Assembly: GCA_963662705.2 (NCBI GenBank)
Contig: OY759767.1
Coordinates: 4,030,001 to 4,094,000, forward strand
Length of the DNA: 64,000 nucleotides
Source: JAPPHA01 sp963662705
Lineage (GTDB): Bacteria; Pseudomonadota; Alphaproteobacteria; Rhodobacterales; Rhodobacteraceae
Direction: 5' to 3'
Position numbers and translations under genes: made by a program. Under the pieces are notes generated by a model. That model was not told where the DNA came from and ran no database searches. It worked only from the letters and a program-made list of their open reading frames with translations. This document shows, in pieces, positions 37,041-45,094 of the stretch; position 1 is the stretch's first letter; each line of letters begins with the position of its first letter.

Positions 37041-38258
37041 TCATGGAGGAGACCTGGGCCTGGGCATTTGCCACACGGTCTCGGGCGGGACCTTGGAAAT
37101 GGGGACCTGCCGCAGCGGTCCGTGCCCGCAGTGTTCGCAGACGGTGATGTCCTTCCCGGTCAGGCGCAGCATCATCGCCTGGGTGTTCTCCGGTACGAAC
37201 GGTTCGGGTTCAGGCTGGCCAAGCAGCTCCCGGCAGCGGGCGAGCTTGGTGGCGCGGAAGCGATTGGCAAGCAACCCGTAGTGACGCAGCCGGGTGAAGC
37301 CGTGCGGCAGCACATGCAGGAGAAACCGGCGGATGAATTCGTCGGCATCGAGCTGCATGACCTTGACCTTGTTGCCGTGCGCGTAGTCGCGCCAGCGGAA
37401 GCGGACGTGCTCGCCGTCGAAATCGACGAGACGGTGATTGGAGATCGCCGTCTTGTGGGTGTAGCGTCCGAGGTAGCCCAGCACCTGGCTCGTGTCCGCG
37501 AACGGTGCTTTGGTATAGACCACCCAATCCCTGGACCTCAGCGCGGCTGTCAGACGCGCGAAGGCGTGATCGTCGTCACTGTCGGGATTGGAGCGGAGCT
37601 CGCCATTGCGGCGGGCGGTGGTGAGGAAGTCGAGATACTTCCCACGGAAGACCTTCGACAGCGCCCTGGTTGGGAACAGGAAGCCTTTCCGGGTCGGGGA
37701 GAGCCAGCGATCCTTGTCCGGGCTCAGGCCGCCATCGGTGACGATGCAGTGGACATGGATGTGCTGTCCGAGGTTCTGTCCCCAGGTGTGCAGCACCATG
37801 GTGATGCCGAGTTCACCGCCGAGCCAGCGGGGATTGTGGCCGAATTCGAGCAGGGTGCGGGACGCGGCCTTGAAGAGCAGCTTGTAGATGGTGGCGGGGT
37901 TCGCCTGCGCGAGAGGATTGAGTTCGTGCGGCAGCGTGAACACCACGTGCCAGTAGCCGATGTCGAGCAGGTCGGCGCACTGCTTCTCGACCCACTGGGT
38001 CTGCGCGAGCGACTGGCACTTGGGGCAGTGCCGGTTCCGGCACGAGGCATACTGGATCGTGATCGCGCCGCATTCGTCGCACTGGGTCTTGAAGCCGCCG
38101 AGCGCGGCTGTGCGACAGTGTATCAGGTCGTTCACGACCCGGTGTTGTTGAGGCGACAGCGGATGCGCCGCGCCATAGTCATCGGCGCGTGCGCGCAGGA
38201 TGTCGGCCACCTCCAGCGCCGGCCGCTCGGCCGGCGCTGCATGGTCTGCATGTGCCAC
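37041..38258 (-). CDS. IS91-family HUH transposase
   Basis: A 405-residue rolling-circle transposase. N-terminal zinc motif CDECGA...YASCRNRHCPKCQ, the HUH motif HIHVHCIVTDGG, and the Tyr motif YLGRYTHKTAISNHRL. A single catalytic Tyr is typical of the Y1 branch found with integrase partners. It starts 3 nt after the stop of the upstream tyrosine recombinase, in the usual two-gene module. Confidence 0.93.
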   Translation of the reverse strand: MAHADHAAPAERPALEVADILRARADDYGAAHPLSPQQHRVVNDLIHCRTAALGGFKTQCDECGAITIQYASCRNRHCPKCQSLAQTQWVEKQCADLLDIGYWHVVFTLPHELNPLAQANPATIYKLLFKAASRTLLEFGHNPRWLGGELGITMVLHTWGQNLGQHIHVHCIVTDGGLSPDKDRWLSPTRKGFLFPTRALSKVFRGKYLDFLTTARRNGELRSNPDSDDDHAFARLTAALRSRDWVVYTKAPFADTSQVLGYLGRYTHKTAISNHRLVDFDGEHVRFRWRDYAHGNKVKVMQLDADEFIRRFLLHVLPHGFTRLRHYGLLANRFRATKLARCRELLGQPEPEPFVPENTQAMMLRLTGKDITVCEHCGHGPLRQVPISKVPPETVWQMPRPRSPP

Positions 38259-38261
38259 GGC

Positions 38262-39116
38262 TCAGGCCGGAACGGCCTTCGGGAACTCCAGCAGATCCAG
38301 CGGGGAAGGCGTGGCGCTTGTCTTTTCGCGGGCGAGATGCAGGTAGCGCATGGTCGAACGGATCGAGCCATGACCGAGACGACGCTGAATGACCGGGAGT
38401 TCGACCCCCGCCTCCAGTAGTCCGGTGGCGTAGCAATGTCTCAGTGTATGGATGCCTCCTGACTTGGTAATCCCGGCCTTCTCCTTGGCTCGGTGAAAGA
38501 TGTGTCCCGCTCCGCGACGGGTTATCGGCCGGTCGCCGTACCGGCTGGGGAACAGCCAGGTCCGCGGACGTTGGTGACGCCAGTAATCGCGCAGTTGCAC
38601 GAGAAGCCTCTGCGAGAGCGGGACGTAGCGGTCCTTGTTTCCCTTGCCCTGGTCGATGCGCAGGCACATCCGCCCGGAATCGATATCCGAAACCTGAAGA
38701 TGGCAAATCTCGCTGGCGCGAAGACCCGCGGCATAGGCCGTCATCAACAAGGCACGATGCCTGATGTTGGTGGTGACCGAAAACAGCCGCACCAACTCGT
38801 CGTGGTTGAGGATCTCGGGCAGCGTCGAAGGCGTCTTGGCTCCGGGCACATAGAAGTGCGGGTCCGGCCGACCGAGCGTGACGCGGTACAGGAAACGGAT
38901 CCCGTGCCGCGCACAGTTGCAGCTCTGCCAGGTCAGTCCGCGCTCCTCGTGAAGGTGAAGCAGGTAGTCCTGAACCTCCTGTGCGGAGATCTTCTCGGGG
39001 CTGCGCTTGTAGTGGCACGCAAGCCCGGAGACGGAGTGGAGATACAAACGCTTCGTGTTCTCGGACAGGCCGCGAACGGTCATGTCGTTAATCATTCGTT
39101 TGCGTAACGGTGTCAT
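38262..39116 (-). CDS. Tyrosine recombinase of the IS91-family module
   Basis: A 284-residue integrase. Core-binding domain GLSENTKRLYLHSVSGLACH; catalytic motifs AAGLRASEICHLQ (Arg), HTLRHCYATGLLE (H-x-x-R), LGHGSIRSTMRYLHLA (His, Tyr). Such recombinases regularly precede Y1-type IS91 transposases; their role in transposition is unclear. Start at ATG 39116. The 208 nt beyond it hold no gene. Confidence 0.9.
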   Translation of the reverse strand: MTPLRKRMINDMTVRGLSENTKRLYLHSVSGLACHYKRSPEKISAQEVQDYLLHLHEERGLTWQSCNCARHGIRFLYRVTLGRPDPHFYVPGAKTPSTLPEILNHDELVRLFSVTTNIRHRALLMTAYAAGLRASEICHLQVSDIDSGRMCLRIDQGKGNKDRYVPLSQRLLVQLRDYWRHQRPRTWLFPSRYGDRPITRRGAGHIFHRAKEKAGITKSGGIHTLRHCYATGLLEAGVELPVIQRRLGHGSIRSTMRYLHLAREKTSATPSPLDLLEFPKAVPA

Positions 39117-39324
39117 GGGTCTTCTCCCTCGAAGTGTGATTGGTCATGGAGAACACCGGCACCTGTGCCGACACCGGTGCATCCACTATCGATTGTCACC
39201 AAACGAGAGAGAGATGGAAACGCCTCGATGCGCCGAATGAAGACGATGAAACGCGCGAAAGCGGTTGTTCAGGGCACACAACACCTGCAAGGCGCCACCC
39301 GCCGCGGAACGCGGCTCAGTTCAA

Positions 39325-39356
39325 AAGTGCTAACAGGAACGTTCCTGTTAGCACTT
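39325..39356. repeat. Perfect 32-bp palindrome at the right junction of the TnpB split
   Basis: Sixteen-base arms AAGTGCTAACAGGAAC and its reverse complement meet at 39340/39341 with no loop. The outer seven bases of the right arm (AGCACTT, 39350-39356) belong to tnpB and recur at 33019-33025 at the other end of the split, so the left arm looks like a copy of the target made at insertion. The centre reads GAAC/GTTC, the tetranucleotide IS91-type elements favour. Confidence 0.85.
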
Positions 39357-40341
39357 GTAGCCGAGCTTCCCCTTCATGCCATGCCAGCCGGTGTTGAGTA
39401 TCTCCCGGTTGAGACCGGACTTGGCCTTCACCTTCGTGCCGGGGTTGTCGAGCGTGCCCTTTGCTGATCGCGTCATGCCCCGGGTGTCGAGCTTCTCGAC
39501 AAACACCGTGCTTGCCCGGTTCGCGATCCCGCGGCTGACCTGGTGTTGCCAGTTCTTTCGTCTGTTGGCCCGCTTTCGCTGGAGCCTCTGCAACCTGAGC
39601 CTGGTTCTCATGCGCCGCCGTGACCCCTTGCGCTGGCGGGCAAGCCGGCGCTGGTTGCGCCCGATCTTCGCATCAAGCCGGCCCGTATCGGGCGCGGGGA
39701 TGATCTCCGCCCCTCCGGTCGTGTCCACCACCGCCACCTGCCGGACGTTCATGTCCACGCCCGCCGCGACCCCGGTGTCGGGACGCTCCTCAGCCTCGAC
39801 CTCGTAGCAGACGGTGACATACCACTTGCCGGCGATCTTCCTGATCACGGCCTTGACCGGCTTGCCCTCGGGATACGGGTTCCCGCCGGATGCGCATGGG
39901 ACCAACCCTCGGGATGGAGATCATGTCGTCCCTGATGGTGACGGCCTGGGGAATGGTGAAGGACGGCGTCGACCCGTGGCGGGACTTGAAGCGTGGATGT
40001 CCTGCCTCGCCCCTGAAGAACGCCTTCCACGCATCGGCCTGGTACTTGAGCACGTACCGGGTGATGCTGAAGGAGTACGCGCAAAGCCACGGGATTTCGT
40101 TGCGGAGCACGGTGAACTCCTTGCCGAGCGAGAAGAACGAAACCGACGGAGGTTTCTCCCCGTTGGCCTTCGCGTCCTCATAGGCGTCGTTGTGCTGCCC
40201 CGGTATCGTGTTCCAGACGAAGCGGCAGGCGCCCGCCTGTCCGGCCAGGCGCCGTGCGTTTGCCCTGGAGCCTGGCAGAAGCCGGTAGATGATGTTGCGG
40301 TATGTGGAAGTTTCGCTCACGCGGTCGGGCCTTCGGCACAA
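39350..40341 (-). pseudogene. TnpB, N-terminal fragment, also frameshifted
   Basis: Encodes the TnpB N-terminal and RuvC domains: RLAGQAGACRFVWNTIPGQ, LKYQADAWKAFFRGEAGHPR, then after a one-base frameshift near 39895-39905, GGNPYPEGKPVKAVIRKIAG, GVDMNVRQVAVVD (first catalytic Asp), VFVEKLDTRGM (catalytic Glu), ending NTGWHGMKGKLGYKC. It is continued at 33018. Two independent lesions (frameshift and split) make it non-functional. Confidence 0.88.
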
Positions 40342-40444
40342 GGTTCGTGTCTGGTGACGGGAAAATCAGCACCTTCCCGTCACACGCGCATCGCACGAAT
40401 TGCCTGATTTGTCAAGGAATCATCCAGGGTCCGAATCAGATGTT

Positions 40445-40528
40445 CCCAATCCCTGCGACCAGTGAAATCGATCGGAAACTGGCAGCGTAATCGCACTGTC
40501 AACCCATCTATATAAGCCCCAAACGTTT
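40445..40528 (+). repeat. Inverted second copy of the TnpB 3' end
   Basis: Plus-strand copy of the minus-strand sequence at 32740-32823: it encodes EIDRKLAA and a stop, as tnpB does, followed by the same end sequence. It gives the element its inverted ends. It may be the right end of a second, otherwise lost TnpB copy and could still carry a guide-RNA-like segment. Confidence 0.7.
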
Positions 40529-40564
40529 CCATCATTCTGAAACGGAATTCGCGTAGTCGACTGC

Positions 40565-40650
40565 TATCCGATTCCGGCGACAAAAGGAGATTGGCGAGAC
40601 GGCCGAGAGTTATTTTGGCCAAGACGACGCTGGATCAGGACGGCAATATA
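40565..40650 (+). pseudogene. Degraded 5' stub of the SrfA-like protease gene
   Basis: Aligns with 41905-41985: ATCCGATTCCGGCGACAA, AGGAGATTGGCGAGA, GGCCGAGA, AAGACGACGCTGGATC. The start codon has become ACG (40599-40601), an indel follows and similarity ends after about 20 codons. It is what remains of the left duplicate's protease gene. Between here and 40795 nothing is recognisable. Confidence 0.8.
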
Positions 40651-40795
40651 CACCTCTTGCAAATTTTCATACTGCCCAGTGACTTGTGAATTCAGGAAAG
40701 AAAATCATGGTTGATGATCCCTCACCCGGACATTTAGGAGGGCGAATTCTGGGCCTTGTTGGTCTGCCGTCGGGCGTGCAACAGGGTGTAGGCGG

Positions 40796-41870
40796 TCTCG
40801 TTTCCGGAAATGCGTTCTTGCAGCGCGACCGATGTTTAGGGAAAACGAAACAATGATGATGGCATCTGTTCCTGAGCTTGATCCCGCATGGGGACACCTC
40901 GATGTGGTCTTCGCTGTCGTGGACTTTTGAATTGCGGCGATGCTTGCAGCCCAGATGCACAGTTTTCGTACACAGCCTTGCTTTTAATCAGTGATGCGCT
41001 GGTCAGGTTATCCGCCCCGAACGCGCGTATTTCACTGGATCCTCGCATCCGCGTTGTTGGGCCTGGTCGGTTTTGCCGCTTTCCTGATTCTCGGCGCCTG
41101 TGGAGTTCTGTCGCCTCTTTCGACGTGGGGGATAATTCCCGGTTGCCCGGCCGTTGTTGCGGACGTGCCTGATCCCCGACTTGAAGCTGCTCTTGGCCGA
41201 CAGCCCATACTGGAATCACAAATTACGGATCTGGAAACACAGCTTGCCAGGCTTGAGTGTCCTCCGGCCCGTCCACCACTTCCTGAACCCGAGCCAGACC
41301 CTGAACCTGAACCACAAGTTGGCATGGACGCCGAACAATGGGAAGAACAGGACATCGAGATGCTTGAAGGGTGTTGGGTGCTTGATTCAGATTTACGAAT
41401 TCGGGATGTAGATACTGGCGCCAGATTAAATGTTGCCAGTTGGAACATGTGTTTCGAAACCGATGGCGCAGGCAGCCAGAACCTACAATTTGACGACGGT
41501 AAATCCTGTCGATCCGGAACCACCGCACGATTCAATTCTGTGGGCCAGTTGGAGATCAGTGATAACTCCGACGTCAACTGTTCGGACGGATTCAGAATTT
41601 TCAGACGAGTCATGAACTGTGACCTTCAGCCCGACGGGACAGCGTCTTGCATAAGTCGGCAACCTAGCCATGAAGGCGGTTCTAGCCACGTCAGGATCCG
41701 GGCTCGTTGACGGTTTCGTGCGGATGCACCAGATTACCAATACTGACCGATACACGAGAGCATGGTCTCGAAAAGGTAGAATGATGCAGCGTTCCAGCCT
41801 TTTGCATTGTAAACGGACGTTCGATTGGTTTCGCTACCAGCGTGCGGAGCGGACAGCGAACGATTCCGTG
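40796..41870 (+). repeat. Tandem duplication unit, right copy
   Basis: Partner of 31686-32739. It shows the sequence uninterrupted by the TnpB element: GCGGAGCGGACAGCGAACG runs straight into ATTCCGTGATTCTGAAAC, whose left-copy counterparts lie at 32728-32744 and 40526-40545. Confidence 0.8.
40994..41710 (+). CDS. Membrane-anchored protein with coiled coil and Pro/Glu linker, copy 2
   Basis: A 238-residue paralogue of the protein at 31883, with the same membrane helix (WILASALLLGLVGFAAFLIL-like), coiled coil (RLEAALGRQPILESQITDLE), Pro-Glu linker and Cys-containing C-terminal domain (LEGCWVLDSD, SWNMCFE, FDDGKSCRSGTTARF, CDLQPDGTASC). Differences are concentrated in the middle of the C-terminal domain. 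It lies 225 nt upstream of the SrfA-like protease gene on the same strand and is likely its operon partner. ATG 40994 matches the other copy; GTG 40991 is possible. Confidence 0.78.
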   Translation: MRWSGYPPRTRVFHWILASALLGLVGFAAFLILGACGVLSPLSTWGIIPGCPAVVADVPDPRLEAALGRQPILESQITDLETQLARLECPPARPPLPEPEPDPEPEPQVGMDAEQWEEQDIEMLEGCWVLDSDLRIRDVDTGARLNVASWNMCFETDGAGSQNLQFDDGKSCRSGTTARFNSVGQLEISDNSDVNCSDGFRIFRRVMNCDLQPDGTASCISRQPSHEGGSSHVRIRAR

Positions 41871-41935
41871 ATTCTGAAACCGAAGAGGCGTGGTCGCCCG
41901 CAATCCGATTCCGGCGACAATAGGAGATTGGCGAG

Positions 41936-43789
41936 ATGGCCGAGAATTTTCTGACCAAGACGACGCTGGATCGGGAAGGAATAATCGAGGTCTCCGGGCG
42001 AAGCGCGCTTGAGAGCTACGCAGCACTCAGGGAATTGGTCGCAACGCGCGTTTCGGAAGAGGCCGCGACGGTTCTGGCGGAACCGGTTCTCAGCCGTGGC
42101 AACGATGAAACGCCTCCAACAGTGTCCTGGTATGTCCCCTGGCACGGAGATGGCAAAAGGCTGGCGGCTCTCGGCGAAGAACAACGAAATCACGCAGAAT
42201 CCCTCCTGACAGAGAGACTCCTTGCGCTCAGCTCCCTGATCAATGATCCTGATTACGGAACGCTTGTAGGCGCAGCGCTCCATGTCGGCTCAATCGACGA
42301 CATCTGGGTCGTGGATGGCAACCCGGTTCTGGTCAACTGGGGAACGGTTCCGCCGGGCGCCTCACAATCGAGATCTCGCAGGGACCGGCATTTTGCAGAT
42401 ACGCTCGGGCGGTTCCTCCCCATGCAGGCGGCACCGCCGCTGACATCCTCGGAGATGATGGAGCGCGCGAGCCTTGCGCCTGCGACTTCCGTTCCGGTCG
42501 AACCTGTCGACGAGGAAAGCTCAAATGCCTCCGCCCCCGCGGCAACGGCAGGAACCCAGATTTCGGGAGGTCCCGTTCCGGGCCAAGCCGCGGGCGCACT
42601 TGCCGGAATACCGGTTGCGCCGGTCATCGAAGTGCCCGAGCCGCGCCGAAGCGGCTGGGTTCACTGGATTCCACTCGTCCTGCTCCTGCTGATTGCCGGC
42701 GCGGCACTCGCCTGGCTGCTCTCCCCCGGCAACCTGATTTATCCGCCGCCACCGCCTCAATCTATGATCGACGATAACCGGACTGCGGAAATCGCAGAAG
42801 AAGTTAACCGTACTCTTGAGGAACGTGCGGCGGCGCTCGAGGCAGCGATTGCCGGAGCCACCTGTACAGATGAAGGCCAGCTCGTGCTGGAAGACGGGAA
42901 CCTTCCCGACGGATCCATGCCGCCCGTCATCGCGGAGGGTGAGATCCAGAATCCGGACGTACCGGTCGCAGTCCAGGGAGAATCACTCCTGCCGATCGGG
43001 CCGGAACGTGTCGCAGTCGAACAGAGCGTACCAGGAGAAGATGGTGCGATAACCGTTGCACAAACCGATCTCCTCAATCACCTCGAGCAGCAAACCGTGC
43101 TCGTTCTTGCGCACATGGTCGATGGCGCGGCAAACGGAAGCGGGTTTTTCGTTGGGCCAGACCTGATCGTCACGAACCACCACGTCATCGAGAATGCGTC
43201 GAGAATCCTTGTCACGAGTCGATCGCTCGGGCGTCTGCACCCCGCTGAAGTTCTGGCGTCTGCAGGGCCCTTCGAATTGACGGGCGCCGACTTCGCTCTC
43301 CTCAGGGTTCACGGCGTAAACCGGCCGTTTTTTATGGTTCGAAACGCCAACACGACCATGAAGCTTCAAAGAGTCGTCACATCGGGGTATCCGGGTGCGA
43401 TTATCGAGACCGATCCCGCCTACCAGGCACTGATCTCGGGCGACGCCACGGCAATTCCCGAAATGAGCGTCTCCCAGGGCATCGTGAATACGGAGCAGAA
43501 TTTCGCCGGACTGGCAAATGTTCTCATTCACACGGCCAGGATTTCTCCGGGCAACTCAGGAGGACCACTCGTGGATGCATGCGGCCGGGTCGTCGGGGTC
43601 AACACCTTTGGACGAACTTCGGACGAGCGTTTCCTGAATTTCTCGATCGTGTCCGGCGACCTGATCCGGTTCCTCAGGACAAACGGGTACGAGGTTTCGG
43701 AAGATACAAGCGATTGCGTCGCAATGGCGCTCCCGCGCGGTCCGACCCTGGTCACCCAGACACCTGAAGAAACCGACCAGACAGAATAG
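41936..43789 (+). CDS. SrfA-like domain fused through a membrane anchor to a trypsin-like serine protease
   Basis: A 617-residue protein. Residues 1-150 (MAENFLTKTTLDREG..., VSWYVPWHGDGKRLAALGEE, IWVVDGNPVLVNWG) resemble the N-terminal domain of SrfA. A Pro/Ala linker, membrane helix (WIPLVLLLLIAGAALAWLL, about 244-262), coiled coil, and a periplasmic trypsin/HtrA-like domain follow, with the triad His416 (TNHHV), Asp452 (GADFAL) and Ser541 (GNSGGP). There is no PDZ domain. AGGAGA is about 9 nt before ATG 41936. It faces the srfBC operon and shares its N-domain with the next protein. It probably cuts a periplasmic partner under control of the cytosolic domain (inference). Confidence 0.85.
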   Translation: MAENFLTKTTLDREGIIEVSGRSALESYAALRELVATRVSEEAATVLAEPVLSRGNDETPPTVSWYVPWHGDGKRLAALGEEQRNHAESLLTERLLALSSLINDPDYGTLVGAALHVGSIDDIWVVDGNPVLVNWGTVPPGASQSRSRRDRHFADTLGRFLPMQAAPPLTSSEMMERASLAPATSVPVEPVDEESSNASAPAATAGTQISGGPVPGQAAGALAGIPVAPVIEVPEPRRSGWVHWIPLVLLLLIAGAALAWLLSPGNLIYPPPPPQSMIDDNRTAEIAEEVNRTLEERAAALEAAIAGATCTDEGQLVLEDGNLPDGSMPPVIAEGEIQNPDVPVAVQGESLLPIGPERVAVEQSVPGEDGAITVAQTDLLNHLEQQTVLVLAHMVDGAANGSGFFVGPDLIVTNHHVIENASRILVTSRSLGRLHPAEVLASAGPFELTGADFALLRVHGVNRPFFMVRNANTTMKLQRVVTSGYPGAIIETDPAYQALISGDATAIPEMSVSQGIVNTEQNFAGLANVLIHTARISPGNSGGPLVDACGRVVGVNTFGRTSDERFLNFSIVSGDLIRFLRTNGYEVSEDTSDCVAMALPRGPTLVTQTPEETDQTE

Positions 43790-43806
43790 TAGCCCCGGGT
43801 CAAGTG

Positions 43807-45060
43807 ATGGCAAACATGAAAATTGCGTCAACGGCCACCGATGGGCTTGAGCCTCTCGGGAATCCTGGTCAGCGTTCCTATGACCTCCTGAAAGGCATTC
43901 TGCTCGAGAAGCTCTCGGAACGGCACGCCGACCTGTTGGCGGAGCCGGTGACCTCGCAGGACGGCCGCTGGACAGACTGGTATTCAGATGGTTCTGCGAC
44001 AAAGCTGGTTGACCTGGACGAATCCGACCAGGATGCCGCCCGAGCCGAGCTCGGCCGCCTTAAATCCGGTGTCGAGGAACTCGCCGGCCGCATGTCCGCC
44101 CGGGGCGATTCCGACAACCTGCGGCTCTCGGCCGCGCTCTCCAACATCCTCGAGGTTCCGGACGAGGCCAGCGTTTACATAAGGCGCGTCGATTCGCCGG
44201 ACGGGTGTCCGTTTCAACCGGTTCTCACCAACTGGTCGCACCGAAAAACCGACCAGGCAAAGGCCGTCAGCGTCCTCAGCACCATGGTTCCGCGTCAACC
44301 TCGTGCCGCGCCGCCCGCGCCACCCGTAGCCCCTCCCGTGGCCGTGCCTGCCGTGCGAACCGCATTTCCGTGGTGGGTGTTCTGGTGGCTTGGCTGGCTG
44401 GTCCTGGGTATCGCGATTGCCTACCTGCTCTGGCTTCTGGTTCTGCCGTGTGGAGTTCGGTTGCCGTTCGGCGGTACGCTGCATCTATGTCCCGCGGCCA
44501 TTGCCGAGGTCGACCGTGGGGCGGCGGCCCGGCAAGATCAACTGGAAGGCGAAATTGCCCGCCTGGAACTCGAATTGGCTACGCTCGAAGGCCAGTGTCG
44601 GGCGCAGCTGGTTGTGCCCGAACCTTCCCAGGAAGTCGTCGAAGCGCCTCCCCCCGATGAAATCGATCGGCGCCTCGAGCGTGAGAATGCGCAGCAGGGC
44701 GAGCTTTCGTTCACGCTCGTATGGAACAACCGTTCGGACATTGACCTGGCTGTAACCTGTCCGTACGGGTCAAGAATCTACTGGAGAAACAAGACTGAAA
44801 ACAACAGTTCGTGCACGGGCGAGCTCGACGTGGATGCAAACGTCAATGCGGGTTCAGCCACCTCGGACCCCGTCGAGAACATCTTTTACTCCCGTGCAGG
44901 GAGCGGGCGCTACCATGTCGAAGTCAAGCTTTATGCCAAACGTCTGAACATTCGCGCGCACGACTTCACTCTCAGGATCCAGGATGGCGGTGCGACACGG
45001 GAAGTCCAGGGGCGGGTGTCGAGTGAAGGTGAAATCTGGAGATATACCTACGAACGATAG
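43807..45060 (+). CDS. SrfA-like domain protein with DUF2135-like periplasmic domain
   Basis: About 417 residues. The N-terminal ~150 (SYDLLKGILLEKLSERHADL, WTDWYSDGSATKLVDLDESD, YIRRVDSPDGCPFQPVLTNW) parallel the SrfA-like domain of the preceding protein. A proline linker, a membrane helix (WWVFWWLGWLVLGIAIAYLL), a coiled coil and a C-terminal DUF2135/YfaP-like beta domain follow (LSFTLVWNNRSDIDLAVTCP, GELDVDANVN, ENIFYSRAGSGRYHVEVKLY). The start is ATG 43807 (GTG 43804 possible), 17 nt after the protease stop, so the two form an operon. It converges on the minus-strand operon with 34 nt between. Confidence 0.8.
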   Translation: MANMKIASTATDGLEPLGNPGQRSYDLLKGILLEKLSERHADLLAEPVTSQDGRWTDWYSDGSATKLVDLDESDQDAARAELGRLKSGVEELAGRMSARGDSDNLRLSAALSNILEVPDEASVYIRRVDSPDGCPFQPVLTNWSHRKTDQAKAVSVLSTMVPRQPRAAPPAPPVAPPVAVPAVRTAFPWWVFWWLGWLVLGIAIAYLLWLLVLPCGVRLPFGGTLHLCPAAIAEVDRGAAARQDQLEGEIARLELELATLEGQCRAQLVVPEPSQEVVEAPPPDEIDRRLERENAQQGELSFTLVWNNRSDIDLAVTCPYGSRIYWRNKTENNSSCTGELDVDANVNAGSATSDPVENIFYSRAGSGRYHVEVKLYAKRLNIRAHDFTLRIQDGGATREVQGRVSSEGEIWRYTYER

Positions 45061-45094
45061 CGGCCCCCTCTATCTTGGACCGGATCGTTCGGAA

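Larger units (their letters stand above)
32740..40528 (-). mobile_element. TnpB (IS200/IS605-superfamily) element, split by later insertions
   Basis: The outer ends are 31-bp imperfect inverted repeats at 32740-32770 and 40498-40528, both reading AAACGTTT...GGGTTGAC. Comparison with the undisturbed duplicate (around 41865-41880) shows sequence outside these ends is continuous, so this is the inserted block. Inside is a tnpB gene on the minus strand in two parts, separated by 6.3 kb (33026-39349) with RIT and IS91-type elements. The right end also holds an inverted copy of the tnpB 3' end. No tnpA is present. Confidence 0.75.

Noticed and set aside
33047..38420. Long plus-strand frames opposite the RIT and IS91 genes
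   Set aside because: Shadow frames of clear tyrosine recombinase and HUH transposase genes.
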